Shown piece after piece: positions 50,787 through 60,191 of a DNA stretch of 64,000 bases (position 1 is its first letter; every line of letters begins with the position of its first letter). Source of the DNA: JAGVSV01 sp050952845 (GTDB lineage Bacteria; Bacillota; Clostridia; Christensenellales; Aristaeellaceae); NCBI GenBank assembly GCA_050952845.1, contig JBMNLP010000001.1, positions 620,001 through 684,000 on the forward strand, in the 5' to 3' direction. The translations under genes were made by a program, and so were the position numbers. The notes below the pieces were generated by a model that was not told the DNA's origin, ran no database searches, and was given only the letters and a program-made list of their open reading frames with translations.

Positions 50787-52709
50787 ATGCAGCTGACAAT
50801 CAATGGCGAAACAAAAGAGTACGCAAAGGGAACCAACGCGCTGGACATTCTGGCGGAGCAGGAAGGCGACATCAAAAAACGCGCGCTGGCGGCGCGCTTC
50901 AACGGCCAAACCATCGAGCTGGCTGCGCCCATTGAGGAGGACGGAACGCTGGCGTTCATAGGCTTTGAGGATGAGGACGCACGCCATATGCTGCGGCACA
51001 CGGCATCCCATGTGATGGCGGCCGCGGTGAAAAAACTGTACCCTGAAGCCAAGCTGGCCATCGGCCCGGCCATCGAAAACGGCTTTTACTACGACTTCGA
51101 CGTGCCGGAACCTTTCACGCCCGAGGCGCTGGAAAAAATCGAAGCCGAAATGCGCCGCATCATCAAAAAGAACGAGCGCGAAGTGCGCTTCACGCTGCCG
51201 CGCGATGAAGCCATCCAGTTAATGAAGAAACACGGCGAGCCTTACAAGGTGGAGCTGATCAACGACCTGCCCGAGGACGAGGAGATTTCCTTCTATAAGC
51301 AGGGCGACGGGTTTGTCGACCTGTGCGCCGGGCCGCACCTGCCCGGCACAGGCCGCATCAAAGCCTTCAAGCTAACCGGCATCGCAGGCGCCTACTGGCG
51401 CGGCAGCGAGCAGAACAGCATGCTGCAGCGCATCTACGGCACCGCCTTTGACACCAAGGAAGCGCTGGACGAATACCTGAAGATGATAGAGGAAGCCAAA
51501 AAACGCGACCACAGAAAGCTTGGGCGCGAGCTGGACCTGTTCGATGTGCTGGATGAAGGCCCCGGGTTTCCCTTCTTCTACCCCAAGGGCATGGTCATCC
51601 GCAACACCCTGGAGAACTATTGGCGCGACATTCACCAGAAGCATGGCTACGTGGAGATCAAGACGCCCATCATCCTCTCCCGCGAGCTGTGGGAGCGCAG
51701 CGGCCATTGGGACCATTACCGCGACAACATGTACACCACGAAAATCGACGACCAGGATTTTGCCGTCAAGCCCATGAACTGCCCGGGCGGCATGCTGGCC
51801 TACAAGCGCCGGATGTGGAGCTACCGCGACCTGCCCGTCCGCATGGGCGAACTGGGCCTGGTGCACCGGCATGAGAAGAGCGGCACCCTGCACGGCCTGA
51901 TGCGCGTGCGCTGCTTTACGCAGGATGACGCCCACCTGTTCATGACGCCCGAGCAGATCAAAAGCGAGATCATCAGCGTTTACCGCCTGACCGACAACGT
52001 GTACAAAGACTTCGGCTTCACCTACAAGGTGGAGTTGTCCACCAGGCCCGACAACGCCATCGGCACCGACGAGATGTGGGCGATGGCAACCGACGGCCTG
52101 AAGGGCGCGCTGGATGAACTGGGCGTCACATACCAGATCAACGAGGGCGACGGCGCCTTTTACGGCCCCAAGATCGACTTCCACCTAAAGGACAGCTTAG
52201 GCCGCACCTGGCAGTGCGGCACCATCCAGTTAGACATGAACATGCCCGAGCGGTTCGACCTGACCTATGTGGGCCCCGACGGCGAAAAGCACCGTCCCGT
52301 CATGATCCACCGGGTGGTGTACGGCTCCATGGAGCGCTTCATGGGCATACTGACCGAGCACTTCGGCGGCGCCTTCCCGCTTTGGCTGGCGCCAGTGCAG
52401 GTGAAGGTACTGACCATCACGGACCGCGCCAACGACGCCGCCCTGGCGCTGCAGCAGCGGCTGGAGGCATCGGGCATCCGCGCTGAGACCGACCTGCGCA
52501 ACGAGAAAATCGGCTTCAAGGTGCGGGAAGCGCAGATGATGAAAATCCCCTATATGGTGGTACTGGGCGACAAGGAAGCCGAGAGCGGCAACGTGTCGCT
52601 GCGCATGCGCAGCGGCGAAACAGCCAACAACATCCCGCGGCAAATGCTGATCGATAACCTGCTCAAGGAGATCGGCGACAAGGCGTTGCAGCGGAATTGG
52701 GAGATTTGA
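50787..52709 (+). CDS. thrS: Threonyl-tRNA synthetase
   Basis: Charges tRNA-Thr. The 640-residue product has the TGS domain (about 1-60), the SAD editing domain (about 70-225, with HTASHVMAAAVKKL and the editing cysteine in VDLCAGPHLPGTG), and a class-II core (about 240-535) with zinc-site Cys near 331 (VKPMNCPGGM), motif 2 in VRCFTQDDAHLF and motif 3 in VVYGSMERFMGIL. The anticodon domain follows. AGGAGGAT precedes the ATG, 25 bp after the T-box terminator. Confidence 0.97.
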   Translation: MQLTINGETKEYAKGTNALDILAEQEGDIKKRALAARFNGQTIELAAPIEEDGTLAFIGFEDEDARHMLRHTASHVMAAAVKKLYPEAKLAIGPAIENGFYYDFDVPEPFTPEALEKIEAEMRRIIKKNEREVRFTLPRDEAIQLMKKHGEPYKVELINDLPEDEEISFYKQGDGFVDLCAGPHLPGTGRIKAFKLTGIAGAYWRGSEQNSMLQRIYGTAFDTKEALDEYLKMIEEAKKRDHRKLGRELDLFDVLDEGPGFPFFYPKGMVIRNTLENYWRDIHQKHGYVEIKTPIILSRELWERSGHWDHYRDNMYTTKIDDQDFAVKPMNCPGGMLAYKRRMWSYRDLPVRMGELGLVHRHEKSGTLHGLMRVRCFTQDDAHLFMTPEQIKSEIISVYRLTDNVYKDFGFTYKVELSTRPDNAIGTDEMWAMATDGLKGALDELGVTYQINEGDGAFYGPKIDFHLKDSLGRTWQCGTIQLDMNMPERFDLTYVGPDGEKHRPVMIHRVVYGSMERFMGILTEHFGGAFPLWLAPVQVKVLTITDRANDAALALQQRLEASGIRAETDLRNEKIGFKVREAQMMKIPYMVVLGDKEAESGNVSLRMRSGETANNIPRQMLIDNLLKEIGDKALQRNWEI

Positions 52710-52745
52710 GACTGACATAGAATATTTTGTATCTAATTCCGATGT

Positions 52746-52979
52746 GTGTATACTATGTGCACGCTGACAGCTTGCGCGGAGCAGGGCACACAGGCACTGG
52801 TGCTGTTTGTGATCCAGATGCAGGGCGTGCGGGCTTTCACGCCGCACGACAGCATGGACCCTGCCTTTGGTCAAGCGCTGCGGGAAGCTGCGGCAGCCGG
52901 CGTCATGGTGCGGGCCGTGAACTGCCGGGTAGCGCCCGGCACCCTATCCATCTGCGGGCCGGTCCCTGTGCTGCTGTAA
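52746..52979 (+). pseudogene. sfsA: 5'-truncated sfsA (sugar fermentation stimulation protein)
   Basis: About 65 residues matching the C-terminal end of SfsA: LVLFVIQMQGVRAFTPHD, DPAFGQALREAAAAGV and VRAVNCRVAPGTL. The N-terminal 160 or so residues of the usual 230 are gone; the match stops close to the thrS 3' end, so a deletion joined the two. Its 3' end overlaps the convergent ABC ATPase gene by 36 bp. A GTG could start a 77-residue peptide but function is unlikely. Confidence 0.8.
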
Positions 52980-53687
52980 ACAAAGCGCAGCGCTATTCCC
53001 CTGCTGCCACCGGCTTGTCCAGGCTGTCATCACGCCGGCGTCCATTTCGTGCACGGTGTCGCAGAGGCTTTCGATGTCCAGCGGGTTGTGGCTGGCCAGT
53101 ATGATCGTCTTGCCCTGCGCCCGGAAGCGGAGCAGCAGCGCGCGGATATCCGCCACGCCCTGCTTGTCCAGGCTATTGGTGGGCTCGTCCAGTATCAAAA
53201 GCGCCGGATCCTCTAACAGAGCCTGGGCAATGCCCAGCCGCTGGCGCATGCCCATGGAGTATTTGCCCACGCCTTTCTTCAGCGCCGGGTTCAGCCCCAC
53301 CAGGTTGATGCATTCCCGGACGCGCTCCCTGCCCCGGATGCCGCTCAGCCTGGCCAGCCACAGCAGGTTGTTCATGCCTGTCTCATGCGGCAGAAAGCCC
53401 GGCGTTTCAATCAGCATGCCGGTGTCGGGGGCAAAATCGGCGTCTTTGCCGATGACCTTGCCAAAAACCGAAGCCTGCCCTGCCGTAGGCCGCAGAAACC
53501 CGCAGATGCACTTCATCAGCACCGTCTTGCCCGAGCCGTTGCGCCCCACGATGCCGTGGATTTTCCCTGCTTCAAACCGCACGCTGACATCCCGCACCAC
53601 GGTGTCCTGGCCGAATCGCATGCTGAGGTTTTTCACTTCCACCGCGCAACCTGCATCCTTTTGCTGAACATGGGTGGGATTAGTCAT
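52944..53687 (-). CDS. ABC transporter ATPase (last gene of the envelope operon)
   Basis: A 247-residue ATPase of the drug/lipoprotein-export type. Walker A GRNGSGKT near 45, signature YSMGMRQRLG near 140 (SMGMR instead of SGGQ), Walker B ALLILDEPTNSLD near 165, and H-loop in LASHNPLD. The ATG 8 nt after AGGAGG is chosen over a TTG 6 nt earlier. The last 12 residues read antisense through the sfsA remnant. It overlaps the preceding permease gene by 8 bp. The two permeases encoded just upstream complete an ABC-2-type exporter. Confidence 0.93.
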   Translation of the reverse strand: MTNPTHVQQKDAGCAVEVKNLSMRFGQDTVVRDVSVRFEAGKIHGIVGRNGSGKTVLMKCICGFLRPTAGQASVFGKVIGKDADFAPDTGMLIETPGFLPHETGMNNLLWLARLSGIRGRERVRECINLVGLNPALKKGVGKYSMGMRQRLGIAQALLEDPALLILDEPTNSLDKQGVADIRALLLRFRAQGKTIILASHNPLDIESLCDTVHEMDAGVMTAWTSRWQQGNSAALCLQQHRDRPADG

Positions 53688-54582
53688 GGGCAATGCCTCC
53701 TGAAAATACGTAGTTGTAATGCCGCATGCGCAGCGCCGACAGCGCCAGCAGCCCGGCGCTGGCTCCGCCCAACAGCAGCATGGAGGTGGACAGGCGCGGC
53801 AGCAGGTCGTAGCCGAAGTTGTGCATCATGTACGTGGCGTGCTGCAGCGGCGACAGCCATGCCGAGAGCAAATTGGCATAAAAAGTAAACTCCAGCGGCA
53901 GGTTGAGCCACTGCATGAACCGCTCCGGCGTGAGGATAAACCCCGTCAGGCAGATCAGCAGCGCCAGCGCGGTGCCGGTCTGGCGGCTTTTGAGCACCGT
54001 GAGCGCCAGTTGCACCGAGGACAGCAGCAGCATAAACAAAAACAGCAGCACGAATATCTGCGCCAGCGCGGGGTAGGGCAGCGTCAGCTTGACCATCTTG
54101 CGGGTGACGGCAAAAGCCGGATCAAACCCGCCCGGCGAAAAGGACAGCAGCGTCGCCGTGTCGCTCCAGGCGTTGCGGGCATGCACGCGCCCCGCGCCTA
54201 ACAGCATGGAAAAGGCGAGCAGCAGCAGGCAATAGCCCAGCGTGATCACCAGCACCGTCAGCACCTGCCCCATTAGCCAGGCCCGGCGCCCGGCGCGGAA
54301 GCTGACATAGCTGCCCGCCGCATCCAGCCGGGGAAAGGCCGACAGCACCAGCATCAGCACCAGCGAGGCGTACAGGATGCTGTCCCCATCGGCAAAGCAC
54401 CAGATGAAGGCTTCGAACACCTGCAAATCGGTGTGAAAATCGCGCGATATGGCCAGCGTGCGGTCGGTGAGCATCCAGCACAGCAGGCAGCCCATCGCCA
54501 GCGCTAAGTAAAAGCGCGGGTTTTTGCGCAGGGTATACAGGTTCCATCCCGCGCACTGCCAGGCCTTTCGCAGGCTACACAT
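53680..54582 (-). CDS. ABC-2-like permease subunit
   Basis: A 300-residue membrane protein with about six hydrophobic segments (for example YLALAMGCLLCWML, VLTVLVITLGYCLLLLAF, IFVLLFLFMLLL and SMLLLGGASAGLLAL). No family motif is obvious; the shape and partner genes support an ABC-2-type half-permease. It overlaps the preceding permease by 8 bp with GGAAGGAAGG 9 nt before the ATG. With the other permease it would form a heterodimer energised by the ATPase. Confidence 0.8.
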   Translation of the reverse strand: MCSLRKAWQCAGWNLYTLRKNPRFYLALAMGCLLCWMLTDRTLAISRDFHTDLQVFEAFIWCFADGDSILYASLVLMLVLSAFPRLDAAGSYVSFRAGRRAWLMGQVLTVLVITLGYCLLLLAFSMLLGAGRVHARNAWSDTATLLSFSPGGFDPAFAVTRKMVKLTLPYPALAQIFVLLFLFMLLLSSVQLALTVLKSRQTGTALALLICLTGFILTPERFMQWLNLPLEFTFYANLLSAWLSPLQHATYMMHNFGYDLLPRLSTSMLLLGGASAGLLALSALRMRHYNYVFSGGIAHD

Positions 54583-55309
54583 GCTGGCGCACCTTCCTTC
54601 CCTGCACCGCCCACAGCAGCAGCACGACAGCGCCCAGCACTGCCCACAGCAGCCATGAGGCGCCGCCCAGCCATGTCAGTGGGTTGACCCATGCCATGTC
54701 CGGGAAAAACCGCGTGCCCACCATCATCAGCCCATAGCACAGGCACAGCGGCCCCACCGTGGCGGCGCTGGCCGTGCCCGTCAGCAGCGCCAGCAGGCTA
54801 CCCGCGCCCGACCAGATGCCGCCGCACACGATGCGCGCCAACACGGGCGGCCCGATGCCCTGCCACGCCGCCCACGGGATGGGCGCGCCCAGCGCATGAA
54901 GCCGGATGGCGTGCATCAGCCCCATCAGCAGCCCGATGCCGGCAGCCTGCACCGCCATGCCGCCCGCCAGCGCAACAATCACCTTGCCCGCACGGTAGGG
55001 CTGCCAGCCCACGCGGAAGAGCGCGCTGCGCGCAGCACCTGCTTGTAACTCCAACAGCGCCAGCCCTGCCGCCGGCAGCGCCGACAACGCCGGCAGGCTC
55101 AGCTGCGCAAAGCTGCCCTGCAACGCCCGATGGAGCATCCCCGCCCAGTGCGGCTCGTCGTTGTACATCAGGTAATCATCCAGGCCCCGCAGCTGTTGCG
55201 AGATGCCCAGCCACAGTGAAAACAGCGTGGCCAGCACGGCGATGACAAACCACCGCCCCAGCAGCGCTTTGGCCAGGTCAACGCGCAGGGCGCGCAAAAA
55301 GGCCCGCAT
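54575..55309 (-). CDS. ABC-2-like permease subunit
   Basis: A 244-residue protein with about six hydrophobic segments (WFVIAVLATLFSLWLGI near 20, AGIGLLMGLMHAI, GIWSGAGSLLALLTG and LLWAVLGAVVLLLWA at the end). I start at MRAFLRALRVDLAKAL, one base after the stop of the upstream gene, because the same TGATATG junction joins the secreted paralogs; an ATG 12 nt earlier is also possible. Neither has a clear ribosome site, suggesting translational reinitiation. Confidence 0.78.
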   Translation of the reverse strand: MRAFLRALRVDLAKALLGRWFVIAVLATLFSLWLGISQQLRGLDDYLMYNDEPHWAGMLHRALQGSFAQLSLPALSALPAAGLALLELQAGAARSALFRVGWQPYRAGKVIVALAGGMAVQAAGIGLLMGLMHAIRLHALGAPIPWAAWQGIGPPVLARIVCGGIWSGAGSLLALLTGTASAATVGPLCLCYGLMMVGTRFFPDMAWVNPLTWLGGASWLLWAVLGAVVLLLWAVQGRKVRQHV

Positions 55310-55310
55310 A

Positions 55311-56486
55311 TCAGTACCCATACGCCGGATCGATCACCGTGCCGTCTAAGGCGTTGACGGTCAGGTGCGCTTCGTTCATCTCGCTGTGATGCGGGTCTTC
55401 CTCAAAATCCCGCTCGTTCAGGCCGTAGAAATTCCACACCGGCGTCAGCTGAAAAGCCTGACCGCTGTCGCGCTGCAGCACCGGCATGTAGCCCAGCTGG
55501 ATGCGATTGATGCGCACCAGCTGCTCCTCCTCCCGTTCGTTGCCGGCAAATTTCAGCGGCAATATTTTGCCGGCGATGTCCAAGATGCTGTCAAAGGGCA
55601 GCAGCTGGCAGGCATCGCCGGCATCCGCCACCTGATAGCGATGGTACCACATGAAGTTGCTCACCTGCCCCTGCGCATCCAGCGTCACGGACAGCTCCTC
55701 ATACCCCACCGGAACGGCGAAAATATCCTTCCGCCCGTAATAGTCAAGGTCGACATAGGAAGCCAGCACCGGCATCCCGGCCACCTGCCGCGTAAACACC
55801 GCCTTGTAGGATTCGCCCCGCCAATGCCGGTTGGACAGGATCAGCTCATCATCAAATATCACGCCGCTGACCGCCGACATCGTGAACAATGCAAACGGCT
55901 CCTGGGTCACCCGGCGCACAAAATCCCGGGCGATGTCCGCCGCCTGCCGCGTAGTCAGCGCATGCCCGGCAATGCCCTCGCCCGGGATTTCGCGCCCCTC
56001 ACGGGCCAGATAGTTGACGGTGCCTTTGGTGCGGTACCTGTCATCCCATCGCACCTCATACGACAGCAGGGTGCTGACGCAGGCCCCCTCGGGCAGGTGC
56101 ATGTTGCTTACCGTTACATTGGTCTGCTTGTCCAGCTGCCTGTCAAACAGCCACCGGAACCAGGCGGTGCTGCGGTACGCGCCGGTGCGCTCATCGGCGG
56201 TATCCTTTTGCCATGGGGCGTCCGGGTCAATCAGCAGGGCAAGGCGCTGCGCATCCTCCTCCTCAAACGCCCGGATTTCCACAGGCAGGATGTACGCCGC
56301 CTCGGCCTTGGGCACCAGCACATTAGCGTCCACCTCAATCACCGTTTTGCCGGTGTTGGAGGCAAAGCGCCGATTTACATGCGCCGGTGCCTGCACCATG
56401 CCGGGCACCGTCTGCGCCAAAGCCGGCGCGCACAGCAGCCACAGGCAGGCTGCCAGCATCAGACAAGATTTCATATGCTTTTTCAT
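55311..56486 (-). CDS. Secreted paralog D of the tandem family (DUF6034-like, unverified)
   Basis: A 391-residue exported protein of unknown function. The signal peptide MKKHMKSCLMLAACLWLL ends near APALAQ; the LAAC inside resembles a lipobox but is followed by more hydrophobic core. The mature start has NTGKTVIEVDANVLVP. The C-terminal module (about 250-391) shows LLPFDSILDIAGKILPLKFA, INRIQLGYMPVLQRD, LTPVWNFYG and ends VNALDGTVIDPAYGY. Joined to the neighbouring genes by GGGTACTGATATG junctions. The C-terminal half recalls the PVW...NA.(D)GxV layout of PepSY/YycI-like domains, an inference. Confidence 0.85.
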   Translation of the reverse strand: MKKHMKSCLMLAACLWLLCAPALAQTVPGMVQAPAHVNRRFASNTGKTVIEVDANVLVPKAEAAYILPVEIRAFEEEDAQRLALLIDPDAPWQKDTADERTGAYRSTAWFRWLFDRQLDKQTNVTVSNMHLPEGACVSTLLSYEVRWDDRYRTKGTVNYLAREGREIPGEGIAGHALTTRQAADIARDFVRRVTQEPFALFTMSAVSGVIFDDELILSNRHWRGESYKAVFTRQVAGMPVLASYVDLDYYGRKDIFAVPVGYEELSVTLDAQGQVSNFMWYHRYQVADAGDACQLLPFDSILDIAGKILPLKFAGNEREEEQLVRINRIQLGYMPVLQRDSGQAFQLTPVWNFYGLNERDFEEDPHHSEMNEAHLTVNALDGTVIDPAYGY

Positions 56487-56487
56487 A

Positions 56488-57678
56488 TCAGTACCCAAAC
56501 CCACGGTCAATAATCGTGCCGTCCGCCGCGTTGATGGTGAGCAGGCTGCCGTGGGCATCGTTGCATGCATCATCGTTCCCCGATTGCCAGGTACCCATCA
56601 GGTCCCATGCAGGCACCAGCATGTAGCGGCAGGGGTCATTGCGCATAAGAACGCGGGCGTAGCCCAACACAAGCCGGTGCGCCCTTAAGGTAACAGCGCC
56701 GGAACGGGCTGCGGCGGCATATTTGAGCGGCAATGTCCTGGTGATGATATCCTGAATATCTTTGACCGGCAGGAGGCTTACCCGCGCGATGGGGTCAGGC
56801 AGCACCTCATAGGGCGATTGATAGATGAACCCAATGATTCCCTCCGGGCTGATGACCATCTGCAGTTTTTCATAGGCAAACGGCACGGTGTAATCATCGC
56901 CCATGCTGTCCAAGCTTCGCCCGTCATGGGCCGATTCATAGGTAATCGGGATGCCATTCACCAGGCGGGTAAAGTGGAACACAACCCCTTGCCCGGCGAT
57001 TATATGCCGGTACTCAACGCTGTCGGTATCCGTATAATGGATCAGGGGCACCGTTTGCACCGCGCCAAGGGTCATCGCTTTGTCGATGGCCTGTGCGCAG
57101 GATAGCGCGCAGGCACGGGCTTCCTGTAAGGGCAGGGAACCTATTTGCTCCGGCACGGTATCCGAAAAATCGTACTCCCCCCGCACATACTGTGCTGCCA
57201 GCGTTCCATGGGCGATATGTAGCTGCGCTAAAACCTCCAACGGCTGTTCGTTGGCCAGGGTTTGGTAACTGCCTTCGACAAAACGCACGCCATCGCCGAT
57301 GACCGCGCGATAGAATACAGGCTTGGCCGCGCTGAAAACATGAAACTCCTCTGATACATCCCGGTAGGCAGAGACCGGCTCAGGCTGCGGGGACAGGGGG
57401 TTGCGGGAGCTGTCGGCAGCAAACAGTTTGCGCCCCGGCATGCAGCATGCTGCGATGCGCATCAGCTATTCCTCGCTGACGATCGTCCGCTTCACCTCAT
57501 ACACGGGAACCTCTGCGAGCGCTGGCGCCTGTATATCCGCATCGATGATCACATGCACATTCTGCTGCGTGCTGTTGTCCACATGCCAGCGGGTGGAGCT
57601 TTCAGCGCGCAAAACGGCTGTGCACAGCAGCCACAGGCAGGCGGTGAGTATACAGATGCGCTTCCTATATTTTTTCAT
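56488..57678 (-). pseudogene. Secreted paralog C, interrupted by one in-frame TAG
   Basis: Reading through a single TAG at 57466-57468 gives a 396-codon frame aligned with the other paralogs from end to end. Before the stop are a signal peptide (MKKYRKRICILTACLWLL) and QQNVHVIIDADIQAP, ending KRTIVSEE. After it the frame continues LMRIAACCMPGRKLF and finishes with LVLGYARVLMRND, MLVPAWDLMG and INAADGTIIDRGFGY. Paralogs have EEV or EEI at the stop position, so TAG replaces one codon. No frameshift or other damage is seen. A recent nonsense mutation, readthrough, or separate translation from the ATG 6 nt after the stop are all possible. Confidence 0.85.
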
Positions 57679-57679
57679 A

Positions 57680-58876
57680 TCAGTACCCATAATCCCGGTC
57701 AATCACCGTGCCGTCCATGGCGTTGAGGGTGAGCAGGCTGTGATAGGCCTCATCCCACGTCACGGTAGGGCTTGCGTTTTTGGACTTGGCAAAGGTCGCG
57801 CCGCCAAAGAAATCCCACACCGGTATCAAATGAAACTGCCGCGGATGCGCCCGCTGCAATACGCGCATATAGCCCAAACGGATATCGGATACGGCAATCC
57901 TTGTATCCGGGTACTCGCGTTCATGGGATGCGTACTTCAGCGGCAGCAGCTTGGCTGCAATGTCCATCACCTGCGGGAAGGACAAAAGCTGCGCATCTTC
58001 CTGCAACATGCCGTTTACCTGATGCGGCCAGTTGAACATCAGGTTGCGGATGCCCCGGTCATCCACCACCACGGTGATAAGCTCGCTCTGCGTGGTCTCT
58101 AAAAATTCCGCCTTGTTGATTTCTCCATAGGCATAGGTCACCGGCAGCTCCAAGCACAGCGTGTAGTACAGCGCATAGCCCTCGCGGCTGCTTTCCGCCA
58201 CATGGCCGGAGCCGCTTGTGATGATCTCGTCGGGCAGGAGGGCGGCGCCGGCCAGCTGCCGTCCGGGGGCAAAGGCTGCCACCGCGGCATCGGCGATGCG
58301 CCGAGCTTCTTCAAAGGACATCTGCGTGCCCAAGGGCTGCCTGTCCAATGGCCAGGCCAAACCGTTGGAAAAATAATACCCCTCGCCGATCACCTGCTGG
58401 GCGGAATACTCCGCACTGGCATGGAAAATCGACCCGTCCGGCAGTTCGGTCATCCAGACCAACAATTCAGCCGCAGGGAGGGACTCCTCCGTCCGTCCCG
58501 TTGGGATGCGCCTTTGCGCATCCAATAACAAATCGTAGTCCCAATGTTCAAATGTGGAGTCGGGGCCAATCGTTCGATGATGCACCTGAAACTCCCGATC
58601 GCCCTCATACGGCTCCTGCCCAAAGGCAGCTTGGGCCAGGGCATCGATTTCCTCCAAGGTATACTTGCGGGGCTGGATCGCATACACCGGTATGCGCTGG
58701 GCATCGGGTACCGTCACTGCAGCGTCGATGGTCACCGTGGTTTTGCCGGAGTTGGAGTGATATATCTGGCTGATCCGCTCCGGCGCGTCCAGCCGGTTCG
58801 CCAGCGTCTGCGCATGGGCGGGCAACAGGCCAGCCGCCAGCAGCAGGACAAGGAGAATCAATCGCGCTCTTTTCAT
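57680..58876 (-). CDS. Secreted paralog B of the tandem family (DUF6034-like, unverified)
   Basis: A 398-residue exported protein, function unknown. Signal peptide MKRARLILLVLLLAAGLLPA ends AHAQ without cysteine. The conserved N-terminal element is NSGKTTVTIDAAVTVP. The middle has SFEEARRIADAAVAAF and LCLELPVTYAYGEI, and the C-terminal module has LLSFPQVMDIAAKLLPLKYA, IRLGYMRVLQRAH, HLIPVWDFFGG and LNAMDGTVIDRDYGY. A good ribosome site (GAGGAAG, 6 nt) precedes it, unlike paralogs C and D, so it may load ribosomes for the genes behind it. Confidence 0.86.
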   Translation of the reverse strand: MKRARLILLVLLLAAGLLPAHAQTLANRLDAPERISQIYHSNSGKTTVTIDAAVTVPDAQRIPVYAIQPRKYTLEEIDALAQAAFGQEPYEGDREFQVHHRTIGPDSTFEHWDYDLLLDAQRRIPTGRTEESLPAAELLVWMTELPDGSIFHASAEYSAQQVIGEGYYFSNGLAWPLDRQPLGTQMSFEEARRIADAAVAAFAPGRQLAGAALLPDEIITSGSGHVAESSREGYALYYTLCLELPVTYAYGEINKAEFLETTQSELITVVVDDRGIRNLMFNWPHQVNGMLQEDAQLLSFPQVMDIAAKLLPLKYASHEREYPDTRIAVSDIRLGYMRVLQRAHPRQFHLIPVWDFFGGATFAKSKNASPTVTWDEAYHSLLTLNAMDGTVIDRDYGY

Positions 58877-58886
58877 CGTTTCTTCC

Positions 58887-60062
58887 TCAATATCCCAATT
58901 CCCGGTCAATCACCGTGCCGTCGATGGCGTTGATGGTGAATAGGGAATAATGTGTAATGTCATAGAACTCCCGGCCGATGGTGCGGCTTCCGAAAAAATC
59001 CCACACTGGCACCATCTGATAGCGGCCGGGGCAGTCCTTCATTTGCAGGCTCATGTACCCCAGCACGATGCGGTTGACCCGGATGCCGTTATTTTTCGCC
59101 TGTTCATAGGCCGCGTATTTTAGCGGGCTGATCTTGGCAAAGATGTCCAGCACCTGTTCAAAAGGCAGCAGAGCGGGGCTGTTCTGCAGCGTTTGCCCGA
59201 TGCGCAGCGGATTATCGTATATCAACTGAAAAATGCCGTCCTCGCCCACGTCCACAAACAGTCGCTCATACGGCAGCGGCAGGTGGTAGCCGGGCTGCTG
59301 CCTGCCCGGAAAGAAGTAGTTAGCCTCCTCCGCGCCCTGCTGACTGACCGGCATGGCTGCCACCCCGTGCAATTGCCGTGCAAAGTAGATGCGGTAGCCA
59401 TAGTCAGCCGGCTTGCCTTCCCAGGAGGTGCGCTCGGTAAAGATGTCCAGATCCTTGTCAACAGAATGAAATTGCATGTCCGGCCAGATGCTGGTGACCA
59501 CATTCGCAGCCAGCGCCACCGCGTCCTCCTGCCTGCTTACGTTACGCCCTAGGTTGTCCCCTTGTTTGAAAGAATATTGCAGGCTAACCAGCACCTTGGG
59601 CGCATCCGGGCCGCCCTGCTCAAAATAGTTGGCAGAGACCATCTTGCTCGGCAAATCATACACCCAGGCGCCGCCGCCCCCCAGGGAGAGTTCATACCGC
59701 GTCATATACGATGGCGAGGCATCTGCCCGCCGGTAGCCGGGCTGCGGGCTATTGTCCGTGCGCTGTCCGTATTTATCCTGGTCGGTATACGCCTGCCATA
59801 CGCCGGGGCCTATCAATGCATCGGCCAGCGCGTGCACCTCCTCCGGCGCAAAGATACGGGGGAACACCTCCACAATGGGCAGGCTGTCAACCTCCGGTAC
59901 GATGACCTCAGCATCCAGGCTGATCGTGGTGCGCCCCGTGGGGCTGTGCCAGGTGCCCTGCGCGCGCGGCGGCGCGGCCACCTGTTCAGGCACAGTCCGG
60001 GCATGGGCGGCGGCCATCAGGCAGCAGGCCGCCAGCATCAGCAACAGCAGACGTTTTATCAT
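58887..60062 (-). CDS. Secreted paralog A of the tandem family (DUF6034-like, unverified)
   Basis: A 391-residue exported protein, function unknown. The signal peptide MIKRLLLLMLAACCLMAA ends near AHAR (LAAC within it is lipobox-like). The N-terminal element is PTGRTTISLDAEVIVP; the C-terminal module has LLPFEQVLDIFAKISPLKYA, VNRIVLGYMSLQMKD, MVPVWDFFGS and INAIDGTVIDRELGY. GGAAGGAGGG lies about 8 nt before the ATG. First of the four paralogs, 129 bp after the small membrane protein gene; that gap holds a spaced repeat also found upstream of the response regulator. Confidence 0.86.
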   Translation of the reverse strand: MIKRLLLLMLAACCLMAAAHARTVPEQVAAPPRAQGTWHSPTGRTTISLDAEVIVPEVDSLPIVEVFPRIFAPEEVHALADALIGPGVWQAYTDQDKYGQRTDNSPQPGYRRADASPSYMTRYELSLGGGGAWVYDLPSKMVSANYFEQGGPDAPKVLVSLQYSFKQGDNLGRNVSRQEDAVALAANVVTSIWPDMQFHSVDKDLDIFTERTSWEGKPADYGYRIYFARQLHGVAAMPVSQQGAEEANYFFPGRQQPGYHLPLPYERLFVDVGEDGIFQLIYDNPLRIGQTLQNSPALLPFEQVLDIFAKISPLKYAAYEQAKNNGIRVNRIVLGYMSLQMKDCPGRYQMVPVWDFFGSRTIGREFYDITHYSLFTINAIDGTVIDRELGY

Positions 60063-60107
60063 CTGTTCAGCCCTCCTTCCGGGCGCCGCATGCGCCTCTG
60101 CCACTCC

Positions 60108-60172
60108 ATTATGGACAAACGCAGGGCGCAAAGTCCGCATCAAAACGTGAAAAAGTTGTTATCAGGTTGTAA
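60108..60172 (-). promoter_or_regulatory. Candidate activated promoter of the paralog/ABC genes
   Basis: On the minus strand TTACAAC-CTGA-TAACAAC (60172-60155) is an 11-bp-spaced direct repeat of the type bound by OmpR-family regulators. A -10-like CATAAT follows at 60113-60108 with no -35 match at the right distance. The same repeat lies upstream of the response-regulator gene. Confidence 0.5.
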
Positions 60173-60191
60173 TATCAAAAAATTGCGCGGC

